Assembly (NCBI GenBank): GCA_963559135.1
Contig: CAUWJP010000010.1
Location: 1-64,000 of the forward strand
Origin: Sellimonas sp963559135
GTDB lineage: Bacteria > Bacillota > Clostridia > Lachnospirales > Lachnospiraceae
DNA: 64,000 nt
Direction of reading: 5' to 3'
Under the pieces are notes generated by a model. It was not told the DNA's origin, did not search any database, and saw only the letters and a list, made by a program, of their open reading frames with translations. Below, piece after piece: positions 31,306-39,638 of the stretch. The stretch's first letter is position 1, and each line of letters opens with the position of its first letter. The position numbers were made by a program, and so were the translations under genes.

Positions 31306-33284
31306 CAAAAACACAGGGAAGCATAGAAGAGAAGAAGCAGAGGATGACCGAGCTTGTCGATTTGTTGAATCAGGCAGGACGCGCCTACTACCAGGAAGCG
31401 CGGGAGATCATGAGCAACTTTGAGTATGACCGGCTTTATGATGAACTGCTTTCGCTGGAGGAGGAGCTTCAGACGACCCTTGCGGCAAGCCCGACGGTGC
31501 ATGTTGGATACGAGGTGGTCAGTGAGCTTCCAAAAGAACGGCACGAGCGTCCGATGCTCTCTTTGGACAAGACCAAGGAGGTTGGCCGGCTGAAAGAATT
31601 TCTGGGAGACCAGACTGCCTTGCTTTCCTGGAAAATGGACGGACTTACGATTGTCCTGACCTACCGGGATGGGGCGCTTTTTAAGGCGGTCACCAGAGGA
31701 AATGGAGAAATCGGAGAAGTCGTCACTAACAATGCACGGGTATTCAAAAACATTCCGCTAAAGATTCCTTACCAGGGAGAACTGATTCTTCGTGGTGAGG
31801 CGGTGATCCGTTACGATGATTTTGAACGAATCAACGAGGAAATCGAAGATGTGGATGCCAAATATAAAAACCCGCGGAATCTTTGCAGCGGTTCCGTGCG
31901 GCAGCTGAATAATGAGATTACGGCAAAGCGAAATGTCCGGTTCTACGCTTTCTCCCTTGTACGGGCGGATGGCGTGGACTTTGAGAACTCAAGAAGACGC
32001 CAGATGGAGTGGTTAAAAGAACAGGGCTTTGAAACTGTAGAGTATCATATGGTAAATACAGGCACGATCGAGGAAGAAGTAGCCTGGTTTGCAGATCAGA
32101 TTCAGAAAAATGAAGTGCCGTCTGACGGTCTGGTGCTTCTGTACGATGACATTGCTTACGGACAGTCCTTAGGAAGTACGGCCAAATTTCCGAGGGATTC
32201 CTTTGCTTTTAAATGGGCGGATGAAATTCGGGAGACAACGCTTCGTAAGATCGAATGGAGTCCGTCCAGGACGGGGCTGATCAATCCGGTGGCCATTTTT
32301 GATCCGGTAGAGCTGGAGGGAACGACTGTTTCCAGAGCAAGTGTCCATAATATCAGCATCATGGAGGAGTTGGAGCTTGGCATCGGGGATCAGATTCAGG
32401 TGTACAAGGCCAATATGATTATTCCGCAGATCGCGGAAAATCTGACCAGAAGCGGAGTCAGGGATATTCCGGAAACGTGCCCGGTGTGCGCAGGAAAGAC
32501 CGAGGTCCGGCAGATACTGAATGCGAAAGCGCTCTACTGCACGAATCCGCAGTGCCAGGCAAAACAGATCAAGGCATTTTCCCTTTTTGTCAGCCGGGAC
32601 GCCATGAATATCGACGGGCTTTCTGAAGCGACCATGGAAAAGCTGATCGGGAAGGGATTCATCCATGAGTTTGCGGATATTTACCACCTGGATGATCACC
32701 GGGAGGAGATCCGCGAGATGGAAGGTTTCGGAGAAAAGTCCTGCCAGAATCTGCTGGACAGTATTGAAGCTTCCAGAGAGACGACGCTTTCTAGGCTGCT
32801 CTACGCTCTTGGGATCGAAAACGTGGGAGTGGCCACGGCAAAACTTATTTGCAGGCAGTTTGATGACGATCCGGAAAAAATTGCAGATGCAGACCGGGAG
32901 GCATTAAGCCAGATTCCAGGAATCGGGGATGTCATCGCCGGGACATTTACAGAGTATTTTCAGGATCAGGAAAAGAGAATCCAGTTTGAAAATCTGTTAA
33001 AGGAAGTTCATCTGCAAAAGGAAGAACGGCAGGAGCAGCAGAGCTTTGCCGGGATCAATTTTGTCGTCACCGGATCGGTTACGCATTTTAAAAACAGAAA
33101 CGAAGTCAAGGAAGAGATTGAAAAACGGGGCGGGAAGGTGACTGGTTCTGTGACATCCAAAACAAACTACCTGATCAACAATGATACCGAATCCACTTCA
33201 TCCAAAAACCGGAAGGCGAAAGAACTGGGAATTCCGATCATTTCGGAGGAAGATTTTCTGGATATGCTGAAAAACGAGGGATAA
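31302..33284 (+). CDS. ligA: NAD-dependent DNA ligase
   Basis: A 660-residue LigA. Adenylation domain with the active lysine K111 in SWKMDG, OB fold, a four-cysteine zinc finger (CPVC...CTNPQC), helix-hairpin-helix repeats (GFGEKSCQNLLDSI, IPGIGDVIAG) and a C-terminal BRCT domain (FAGINFVVTG). It seals nicks in replication and repair using NAD. The K-M-D-G motif replaces the more common KIDG. Translationally coupled to rluF and followed after 2 bp by a Crp/Fnr gene. Confidence 0.95.
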   Translation: MTKTQGSIEEKKQRMTELVDLLNQAGRAYYQEAREIMSNFEYDRLYDELLSLEEELQTTLAASPTVHVGYEVVSELPKERHERPMLSLDKTKEVGRLKEFLGDQTALLSWKMDGLTIVLTYRDGALFKAVTRGNGEIGEVVTNNARVFKNIPLKIPYQGELILRGEAVIRYDDFERINEEIEDVDAKYKNPRNLCSGSVRQLNNEITAKRNVRFYAFSLVRADGVDFENSRRRQMEWLKEQGFETVEYHMVNTGTIEEEVAWFADQIQKNEVPSDGLVLLYDDIAYGQSLGSTAKFPRDSFAFKWADEIRETTLRKIEWSPSRTGLINPVAIFDPVELEGTTVSRASVHNISIMEELELGIGDQIQVYKANMIIPQIAENLTRSGVRDIPETCPVCAGKTEVRQILNAKALYCTNPQCQAKQIKAFSLFVSRDAMNIDGLSEATMEKLIGKGFIHEFADIYHLDDHREEIREMEGFGEKSCQNLLDSIEASRETTLSRLLYALGIENVGVATAKLICRQFDDDPEKIADADREALSQIPGIGDVIAGTFTEYFQDQEKRIQFENLLKEVHLQKEERQEQQSFAGINFVVTGSVTHFKNRNEVKEEIEKRGGKVTGSVTSKTNYLINNDTESTSSKNRKAKELGIPIISEEDFLDMLKNEG

Positions 33285-33286
33285 AA

Positions 33287-33973
33287 ATGGAAAATCATGC
33301 AGAAAATGAAATAGAAGAGTATCTGCCTTTCTGGGAGAGCTTAACCGAAAGTCAGAAAGAAAAGATCCGTTCGGAGGCGGTGCTAAAAATTGCCGGAAAA
33401 GGCGAGATCGTCCACCGGGGAAGCGGTGACTGTCTGGGCTTTTTGATTGTAAAGAGCGGCCAGCTAAGAGCATACGTGGTCTCGGAGGAAGGAAAGGAGA
33501 TCACTGTATACCGGATGTTTGAGCGGGATATGTGCCTTTTGGCGGCAAGTTGTATTTTCCGGAACATTGATTTTGAGATCTGGATGGAGGCGCGGGAGGA
33601 AACGGCCTACTGGGTCATCCCTCCGGTTGTCTATCAGGAGCTGATGGATACGTCTCTTCCGGTCATGAAATACACAAACGACCTGATGTCGGAGCGGTTT
33701 TCTGATGTCATGTGGACGATGGAGCAGATCTTGGGAAAGAGTGTGGATAAGCGTCTGGCAGCACTGCTGATCGAGGAAGCGCAGAATACCGGGGAGGAGG
33801 AATTCTCCCTCACCCACGACCGGGCAGCGAGAGAACTGGGAACAGCAAGGGAAGTCGTCACAAGGATGCTGCGGTATTTCCAGCAGGAGGGGCTTGTGCT
33901 TCTCGCAAGAGGGAAAGTCCGGATTGTGGACCGGAAACGCCTGTTTGCGCTGGCCGAGGAGAGCCTCCGCTAA
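33287..33973 (+). CDS. Crp/Fnr-family transcriptional regulator
   Basis: A 228-residue regulator: N-terminal cyclic-nucleotide-binding fold (FLIVKSGQLRAYVVSEEGKEITVYRM) and C-terminal winged helix (THDRAARELGTAREVVTRMLRYF). Cysteines near the cofactor region (DCLGF and MCLLAASC) are spaced unlike the Fnr [4Fe-4S] cluster, so a haem or thiol sensor is possible. It follows ligA by 2 bp and precedes a thioredoxin gene. This suggests, but does not prove, a redox role. Confidence 0.88.
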   Translation: MENHAENEIEEYLPFWESLTESQKEKIRSEAVLKIAGKGEIVHRGSGDCLGFLIVKSGQLRAYVVSEEGKEITVYRMFERDMCLLAASCIFRNIDFEIWMEAREETAYWVIPPVVYQELMDTSLPVMKYTNDLMSERFSDVMWTMEQILGKSVDKRLAALLIEEAQNTGEEEFSLTHDRAARELGTAREVVTRMLRYFQQEGLVLLARGKVRIVDRKRLFALAEESLR

Positions 33974-34073
33974 AGGAGAGCGTAATTGTGACTTTGTTAC
34001 GGAAACAGATAGGAAATTGCGTATAATAGGAGACAGAAACAAGGAAAACAACAATTCACAGGAGGAATTATAG

Positions 34074-34388
34074 ATGGCAGAAGTAATGACAATTACACAG
34101 GAAAATTTTGAAGCGGAAGTATTAAAATCCGAGAAACCGGTACTGATTGATTTCTGGGCAGAATGGTGCGGACCTTGCCAGACCTTTATCCCGATTATCC
34201 ATTCTTACGCAGAGAAGACGGATGCAGTGAAAGTCGGAAAGATCAATGTGGATGAAAACAGAGAACTTGCAAAGCAGTTCCGGATTCTGAGCATCCCGAC
34301 AGTGATGCTGTTCCAGAACGGCGAATCCGTAAAACGCCATTCCGGAGTAATGATGGAGGATGAATTAAAGGCGTGGGTAGAAGAGTAA
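34074..34388 (+). CDS. trxA: Thioredoxin
   Basis: A 104-residue classic thioredoxin with WCGPC active site (C32, C35) in FWAEWCGPCQ and the cis-proline loop SIPTVMLF. It is a cytoplasmic disulfide reductase. AGGAGGA lies 8-9 bases before the ATG. A TATAAT at 34022-34027 indicates its own promoter after the Crp/Fnr gene. No thioredoxin reductase gene is next to it. Confidence 0.95.
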   Translation: MAEVMTITQENFEAEVLKSEKPVLIDFWAEWCGPCQTFIPIIHSYAEKTDAVKVGKINVDENRELAKQFRILSIPTVMLFQNGESVKRHSGVMMEDELKAWVEE

Positions 34389-34413
34389 AGCATTAGTTTA
34401 GAAAAACTTTACT

Positions 34414-34442
34414 TGTCCGAATGGGACATCTGGGCTATAATA
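34414..34442 (+). promoter_or_regulatory. Promoter of the ClpX-like gene with internal dyad
   Basis: TTGTCC (34414-34419) and TATAAT (34437-34442), 17-bp spacer. A short dyad TGTCC-N5-GGACA overlaps the -35 region. Confidence 0.6.
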
Positions 34443-34488
34443 TCTTCTATAAAATTCTATAAAATCAATATAGAAGGGGTTTTAGCAA

Positions 34489-35961
34489 ATGTCAGATGAA
34501 AAGAATACAACGATCGACGAAGAGAACACAGATGACCAGAAACTCGAAGAGACTGTCAAAGGCGTTGTAGAAGATACGTCAAAAGATGACAGTGAATATG
34601 AAAAACTCTGCTCTATCTGTCACCGCCCGGAAAGCATTACGGGAAAGATGATAGAGCTTCCGAATAATCTGTATGTCTGTCCGGATTGTATGCAGAAAAG
34701 TTTTGATATGATGAATAACGGACAGATCGACTTAAACCAGCTGATGCACATGCCGGGCGTTCAGATTCTGAATATGCAGGATCTGGAAAATATGATGCCG
34801 AGGCAGCAGAAGGTAAAGAAGAAAAAAGAGAAGAAAGAAGAAAAGCCAGAGCTGGATCTTCATAATATTCCGGCGCCGCATAAGATCAAAGCAAAGCTGG
34901 ATGATTATGTGATCGGTCAGGAGCAGGCGAAGAAGATCATCTCGGTAGCAGTTTATAACCACTACAAGAGAGTAGTGACCGATACGATGGACGATATCGA
35001 GATCGAAAAATCAAACATTCTGATGCTCGGACCGACCGGATCTGGTAAGACATACCTTGTCAAGACATTGGCAAGACTTCTGGATGTACCGCTTGCCATC
35101 ACGGATGCGACTTCTCTTACAGAGGCCGGCTATATCGGTGATGACATTGAAAGCCTTGTATCTAAGCTTCTGGCGGCAGCCGACAATGATGTGGAGAAGG
35201 CAGAGCGGGGAATTATCTTTGTAGATGAGATCGACAAGATTGCCAAGAAGAAAAATACAAGTCAGAGAGATGTCAGCGGTGAATCCGTACAGCAGGGAAT
35301 GCTTAAGCTTCTGGAAGGAAGCGATGTGGAGGTCCCGGTAGGAGCCAACAGCAAAAATGCGATGGTACCTCTGACTACGGTTAATACAAGAAATATCCTC
35401 TTTATCTGCGGCGGAGCCTTCCCAGGGCTTGAGCAGATTATCAAAGAGCGGCTCAATAAGCAGTCCTCCATCGGCTTTATTGCAGATTTGAAGGACAAAT
35501 ACGACAATGACAAGAATCTGCTGTCAAAAGTGACAGTGGAGGATCTGCGAAACTTCGGAATGATTCCGGAATTTCTGGGACGTCTCCCGGTGATCTGTAC
35601 ATTGCAGAGCCTGGATCGGGATATGTTTGTCAAGATTTTAAAAGAGCCTAGAAATGCGATCCTGAAGCAGTATCAGAAGCTCCTTGCTCTGGATGAGGTG
35701 TGTCTGGAATTTGAGGATGACGCGTTGTATGCCATTGCGGAAAAGGCGATGGAGAAAGATACCGGAGCCAGAGCTCTGCGTGCTATTATCGAAGAGTTCA
35801 TGCTGGATATCATGTATGAGATTCCAAAGGATGACAGCATCGGCGAAGTGATTATCACAAGGGACTACATAGAGGGAACAGGCGGACCGGTGATCCGGCT
35901 GCGAGGACAGGAAGTGCCGCCGTTGCTTGAGCATAATCCGGTACAGGAGCTTGAGTCATAG
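34489..35961 (+). CDS. clpX: ClpX-type AAA+ unfoldase with divergent N-terminus
   Basis: A 490-residue ClpX homologue, longer than the usual ~420. An acidic extension (residues 1-38) precedes the zinc-binding domain (C41, C44, C64, C67). A Lys/Glu-rich linker (~103-125) leads to the AAA+ module: Walker A GPTGSGKT, Walker B IIFVDEID, pore loop AGYIGDD (usually GYVGED), the IGF loop for ClpP docking in SSIGFIAD, and sensor-2 region GARALRAI. It likely feeds ClpP, but the changes in N-domain and pore suggest altered substrate choice. It stands alone, not next to clpP or lon, so it may be a second ClpX. Confidence 0.88.
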   Translation: MSDEKNTTIDEENTDDQKLEETVKGVVEDTSKDDSEYEKLCSICHRPESITGKMIELPNNLYVCPDCMQKSFDMMNNGQIDLNQLMHMPGVQILNMQDLENMMPRQQKVKKKKEKKEEKPELDLHNIPAPHKIKAKLDDYVIGQEQAKKIISVAVYNHYKRVVTDTMDDIEIEKSNILMLGPTGSGKTYLVKTLARLLDVPLAITDATSLTEAGYIGDDIESLVSKLLAAADNDVEKAERGIIFVDEIDKIAKKKNTSQRDVSGESVQQGMLKLLEGSDVEVPVGANSKNAMVPLTTVNTRNILFICGGAFPGLEQIIKERLNKQSSIGFIADLKDKYDNDKNLLSKVTVEDLRNFGMIPEFLGRLPVICTLQSLDRDMFVKILKEPRNAILKQYQKLLALDEVCLEFEDDALYAIAEKAMEKDTGARALRAIIEEFMLDIMYEIPKDDSIGEVIITRDYIEGTGGPVIRLRGQEVPPLLEHNPVQELES

Positions 35962-35985
35962 AAAAGTGAAATAAGAAAAAAGCGA

Positions 35986-36022
35986 CCTACATATACTTAT
36001 AAAAAGTATATGTAGGTTTTTT
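35986..36022 (+). terminator. Terminator after clpX-like gene; arm overlaps next ribosome site
   Basis: A 13-bp perfect stem (CCTACATATACTT with AAGTATATGTAGG) is followed by six T. The GTAGG end of the 3' arm is 7 bases before the ATG of the subtilase gene. Confidence 0.9.
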
Positions 36023-36023
36023 G

Positions 36024-37715
36024 ATGGATGAAGAACAGTGCAGGGAAGCGGTATTATCGGAAGAGTACAGAGACTTCATGTTTACAGACCGTTTTTTTTC
36101 TTTATTAAAGGAAGGCTCCTATCTGACGCAGCCGGCAGGAGCGTTGTACCAGAATGTGTATTTGCCGCGGGCGGAGGCGGAGCAGTTCCCGGAAAACGAT
36201 ATTCCTTATTATTCTATCCCAAAGTGTTATACGCCCCTCGATATGGGTGCTCTGAATGCGGCCGGAATTACGACGGTACAAAATTACCCCGGACTAGAGC
36301 TGAAAGGGCAGGGGATGCTGATTGGATTTCTGGATACAGGGATCGATTATCCCAATCCCGTATTCCGAAGTCTGGATGGTTCCACACGGATTCTGGGGAT
36401 CTGGGATCAGACTATTCAGGATGGCAATCCTCCGGACGGGTTCTGCTACGGGAGTGCCTACACGCGGGAAGATATCAATAAGGCATTGAAACTGGAGGAT
36501 CCCTATTCTTTTGTACCGACAAAAGATGAGGATGGCCACGGAACGTTTACAGCCAGCGTAGCAGCCGGAAGTGCCAATGTAGAGAATCAGTTTGTGGGGG
36601 CAGCACCGGAGGCAATGATTGCCATGGTAAAATTAAAACCTGCGAAACAGTATCTGAGAGACTATTATTTTATCCGGGACGAGGCTTTGGCTTATCAGGA
36701 GAATGATATGCTGGCAGGGCTATACTATTTAAATCAGCTGGCGCTGAAATATGATCGGCCGCTTGTGCTCTGCGTACCCCTCGGGTGCAGTCTCGGGGGG
36801 CACAATGGGACGGCGCCCATCTGTGAGGAACTGGAACACTACGGTAATCAGAAAAATCGGGTGGTGGTGACCGGAACGGGAAATGAGGCAGATAAGCGTC
36901 ACCATTATCAGGGAGAAACCAAAGTGCAGGGCGAGCGGGAGATGGTGGAACTTCGCGTCGGGGCAGGGGTACGGGGCTTTCAGGCGGAAATCTGGACAGA
37001 CATCCCAGATGTGCTGGCAGTTTCTTTATATTCCCCGTCCGGCGAGCAGATTCAGAAAGTCCCCATCCGCCAGAACAGCAGAAATGAATACCGCTTTCTT
37101 CTGGAGCAGACAACCGTGATTATCGATTACCGACTTCTGGTGGAACGGACCAATTCGGAATTGATTATTCTACGGTTTATCGATCCGGCAGAAGGGATTT
37201 GGAAAATCGGTCTGGAACCGCTTCAGAGCATTGAAGGGAGGTTTCATATCTGGCTTCCGGTTTCGGAATTTCTGACGGGAGAGGTTTATTTTCTACGTCC
37301 AAGCCCGGACGAGACGATTCTGGAACCGGGAAGTACCCCGTCCGCCATCACGGCCTCCTTTTATAATTGGGAGGAAAATTCGGTTGCGGTTCAGTCCGGT
37401 AGGGGATATACTAGAAACAGGATGATCAAGCCGGAATTTGCTGTTCCGGGCATCAATGTGACAGGAGCCGTTCCGGGAGGAAGCTTTACGGAGAGGTCCG
37501 GTTCCAGCGCTGCAAGCGCCATTGCGGCAGGAAGCGCAGCACTTCTCTTACAGTGGATCATACAGGATCAGAAGTCCCAGGCGTCCTCGGCACAGGTGCG
37601 GAATATTCTGATTCTTGGAACAAGAAGGATTACGGGAAATGAATATCCGAATCGGCAGTGGGGATATGGTACGATGGATCTGTACCACACCTTTGAAGAG
37701 ATACGGCAGTTATAA
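36024..37715 (+). CDS. S8-family (subtilisin-like) serine protease
   Basis: A 563-residue subtilase without signal peptide. The triad is intact: D104 (GFLDTGIDY), H172 (DEDGHGTF) and S495 (in SGSSAASA). A ~200-residue insert separates the His and Ser regions, as in the Csp-like clostridial subtilases linked to spore germination. Several related copies are usual in Lachnospiraceae. Function here is unknown; the lack of a signal suggests a cytoplasmic or spore role. The start at 36024 directly follows the terminator T-run. Confidence 0.85.
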   Translation: MDEEQCREAVLSEEYRDFMFTDRFFSLLKEGSYLTQPAGALYQNVYLPRAEAEQFPENDIPYYSIPKCYTPLDMGALNAAGITTVQNYPGLELKGQGMLIGFLDTGIDYPNPVFRSLDGSTRILGIWDQTIQDGNPPDGFCYGSAYTREDINKALKLEDPYSFVPTKDEDGHGTFTASVAAGSANVENQFVGAAPEAMIAMVKLKPAKQYLRDYYFIRDEALAYQENDMLAGLYYLNQLALKYDRPLVLCVPLGCSLGGHNGTAPICEELEHYGNQKNRVVVTGTGNEADKRHHYQGETKVQGEREMVELRVGAGVRGFQAEIWTDIPDVLAVSLYSPSGEQIQKVPIRQNSRNEYRFLLEQTTVIIDYRLLVERTNSELIILRFIDPAEGIWKIGLEPLQSIEGRFHIWLPVSEFLTGEVYFLRPSPDETILEPGSTPSAITASFYNWEENSVAVQSGRGYTRNRMIKPEFAVPGINVTGAVPGGSFTERSGSSAASAIAAGSAALLLQWIIQDQKSQASSAQVRNILILGTRRITGNEYPNRQWGYGTMDLYHTFEEIRQL

Positions 37716-37729
37716 AGGAGGAAGAAACA

Positions 37730-38017
37730 ATGGATGATTTTTTTAGCGAACTTGGGAAGAAAATTTCAGAGACTGCAGACATCGTAGGGAAAAAGACCAA
37801 TGAGATCTGGGATACAGAAAAGCTGAAAAGCCAGATCCGTTCCCTGGAACGTGCCAATGAGCGGGATTACATTGATATCGGCAAGTCTGTCTATGAGAAG
37901 TTCCAGGAGAATGAGGTGACAGATGAGTCATGCATTGAGTTCTGTGAAGCGATTGAGAAAAGACAGGAAAAGATCGAAGACCTGAAAAAGGAGATCGACC
38001 GGATCAAAGGAGAATAA
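37730..38017 (+). CDS. Small coiled-coil protein of unknown function
   Basis: A 95-residue, mostly helical, charged protein (heptad-like ELGKKISETADIVGKKTNEI and a C-terminal EKIEDLKKEIDRI). Two cysteines (SCIEFC) lie near residue 67. Similar short proteins, often with zinc-ribbon extensions, occur in Firmicutes; no function assigned. AAAGGAGGAAG gives a strong ribosome site, and it lies between the subtilase and LspA-like genes in one probable operon. Confidence 0.65.
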   Translation: MDDFFSELGKKISETADIVGKKTNEIWDTEKLKSQIRSLERANERDYIDIGKSVYEKFQENEVTDESCIEFCEAIEKRQEKIEDLKKEIDRIKGE

Positions 38018-38548
38018 ATGCGAATGAAGAAATGGATGACGGGATTTGCGGCGGCTCTTCTGGGCGCAGATCTCTTCTGTAAGTATCGTACGGAACGAAA
38101 AAACGACGGAGAGAAGGAAAAAAAGATTTTCGGGGGGAAAGTGCTGATCCGCAAGGTGCACAATTATGGATTTGCCCTGAATGTTTTAAGCGGAGAGGAA
38201 CGGATTGTAAAGGGAGGATCCCTTCTGGCCGGAATTCTGCTGCTTTGTTACCATGTGAAGCTGTTCTTTTCCAAAAAAGGAACATGGAAATTTGCAGGGA
38301 CATCCTTGATGCTTGCCGGAGCGTTGAGTAATCTTTACGACCGGTTCCGGAGAGGCTATGTGGTGGATTATATTGGATTTGCAGCGGCAGATCCGCAGAT
38401 AAGAAAGATCACGTTTAATATCGGAGATTTCTGTCTGATGGCCGGAGCTGTTATTCTTGCAGCCGCCTCAGCCATCAGATCAATAGTAAAAGAAACCAAA
38501 AAAGCGATTAAGAAGCAGAGAAAAACTCTTTTATCTGACCATAAATAA
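38018..38548 (+). CDS. Signal peptidase II (LspA)-like membrane protein
   Basis: A 176-residue protein with about four membrane segments. The LspA active-site pattern is present: HNYGFALN (normally NxGaAF), then SNLYDRFRRGYVVDYIGF with the first catalytic Asp, and FNIGDFCLMAG with the second. LspA cleaves lipoprotein signal peptides in the membrane. The protein is more divergent than a housekeeping LspA and lacks its usual neighbours (rluD, ileS), so it is probably a paralogue. Its end overlaps the convergent dehydrogenase gene by 41 bp. Confidence 0.7.
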   Translation: MRMKKWMTGFAAALLGADLFCKYRTERKNDGEKEKKIFGGKVLIRKVHNYGFALNVLSGEERIVKGGSLLAGILLLCYHVKLFFSKKGTWKFAGTSLMLAGALSNLYDRFRRGYVVDYIGFAAADPQIRKITFNIGDFCLMAGAVILAAASAIRSIVKETKKAIKKQRKTLLSDHK

Positions 38549-39446
38549 TCTCCATCAGCCGGGTGCGGGATTCTACCGCCGCCCAGGCAACGTGGGGCGT
38601 GATCAGAAGTTTTTTGCTGTCTTTGATATCAAAGAGGGGATTGTCAGCTGACATCGGTTCCTGACAGAGCACGTCAAGACCGGCTGCAGCGATGGTTCCC
38701 TTTTTTAATGCGTCTGCCAGATCCTGTTCCACAACAATCGGGCCACGGCCAAGGTTTAGCAAAATGGCAGATGATTTCATCTTTGCAAGCGCATTAGCGT
38801 CAATCAAGCCTTCGGTATCTGAAGTCAGAGGAGCATGGATGGAGATAATGTCAGAGGTGGATAACAGAGTATCAAAGTCCACCTGATGATAGCCTTTTTG
38901 TTCCGGACTTCCTGAAGCGGAATAGTAGACGACATCAGCGCCGAAACAGGAAGCAATATCGGCGACTCTGCGTCCGATATTTCCAAGTCCGATGATGCCG
39001 AAGCGCATGGAGCAAAGCTCATGAAAATTTTCGGCAAAATGTGTAAAGATCCGGTCGTTGATATAGCTGCCCTTTTTCACATAGTCATCATAATAGTGGA
39101 GTTTTTCCAACAGATAAAAAAGCATGGCGAAGGTGTGCTGCGCCACAGATTCGGTGGAATATCCGGCTACATTACGCCAGGCAATGCCGCGGCTCTTCAG
39201 GTAATCTTTGTCCAGATTGTTGGTTCCCGTAGCAGTCACACAGACCAACTTTAAATGAGTAGCGCTTCTAATGGTTTCTTCATTTACAGGTGTTTTATTG
39301 ACGATCAGAACATCGGCATCCTGTGTCCGGGAAGCTGCCTCGGACGGCGAGGTAAAGTCATGATAAATAACTTCGCCAAAGTCTTTGAAGGCAGACAGAT
39401 CAATGTCCGAGCCGATGGTTTTGGCATCCAGAAATACAAGTTTCAT
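38508..39446 (-). CDS. D-2-hydroxyacid dehydrogenase (NAD-dependent)
   Basis: A 312-residue enzyme with the D-isomer-specific 2-hydroxyacid dehydrogenase layout: substrate-domain motif VCVTATGTNNLD, Rossmann motif GIIGLGNIGRRVAD, the catalytic Arg region LLNLGRGPIV, Glu in LDVLCQEP and the His in LITPHVAW. It reduces 2-oxoacids to D-hydroxyacids or the reverse; glycerate/hydroxypyruvate-type substrates are possible. The ATG at 39446 has AAGGAGG 6 bases upstream. Convergent overlap with the LspA-like gene. Confidence 0.9.
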   Translation of the reverse strand: MKLVFLDAKTIGSDIDLSAFKDFGEVIYHDFTSPSEAASRTQDADVLIVNKTPVNEETIRSATHLKLVCVTATGTNNLDKDYLKSRGIAWRNVAGYSTESVAQHTFAMLFYLLEKLHYYDDYVKKGSYINDRIFTHFAENFHELCSMRFGIIGLGNIGRRVADIASCFGADVVYYSASGSPEQKGYHQVDFDTLLSTSDIISIHAPLTSDTEGLIDANALAKMKSSAILLNLGRGPIVVEQDLADALKKGTIAAAGLDVLCQEPMSADNPLFDIKDSKKLLITPHVAWAAVESRTRLMEIIYGQIKEFFSAS

Positions 39447-39514
39447 GTAAGACCTCCTTACTGTTTTTTCCTTTTCATTATAGACAGAACAAAAAGAAAA
39501 GTAAAGAAAGGGGG

Positions 39515-39544
39515 TTGACAATAAAAGAGAAGAAATAGTATACT
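39515..39544 (+). promoter_or_regulatory. Promoter of the second YitT gene
   Basis: Perfect TTGACA (39515-39520) and TATACT (39539-39544) with an 18-bp spacer; transcription should begin near 39551. Confidence 0.75.
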
Positions 39545-39558
39545 ACGTTCTAGAAGAG

Positions 39559-39599
39559 CATTTGCGAATTATAATTATAGTTTGCAGATGTTTTTTTTT
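39559..39599 (+). terminator. Leader terminator (possible attenuator) ahead of the second YitT gene
   Basis: CATTTGCGAA (39559-39568) pairs with TTTGCAGATG (39581-39590, two G-U), followed by nine T. It lies between the promoter and the start codon, only ~8 bases into the transcript. Confidence 0.7.
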
Positions 39600-39638
39600 G
39601 GAAAAAAGAGAGTAAAACTGCGGAAAGGAGAATCCATC

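Noticed and set aside
33975..34021. Crp/Fnr binding site before trxA (TTGTGA followed by GTTAC)
   Set aside because: The second half does not match TCACAA or ATCAA; too weak to call an operator.
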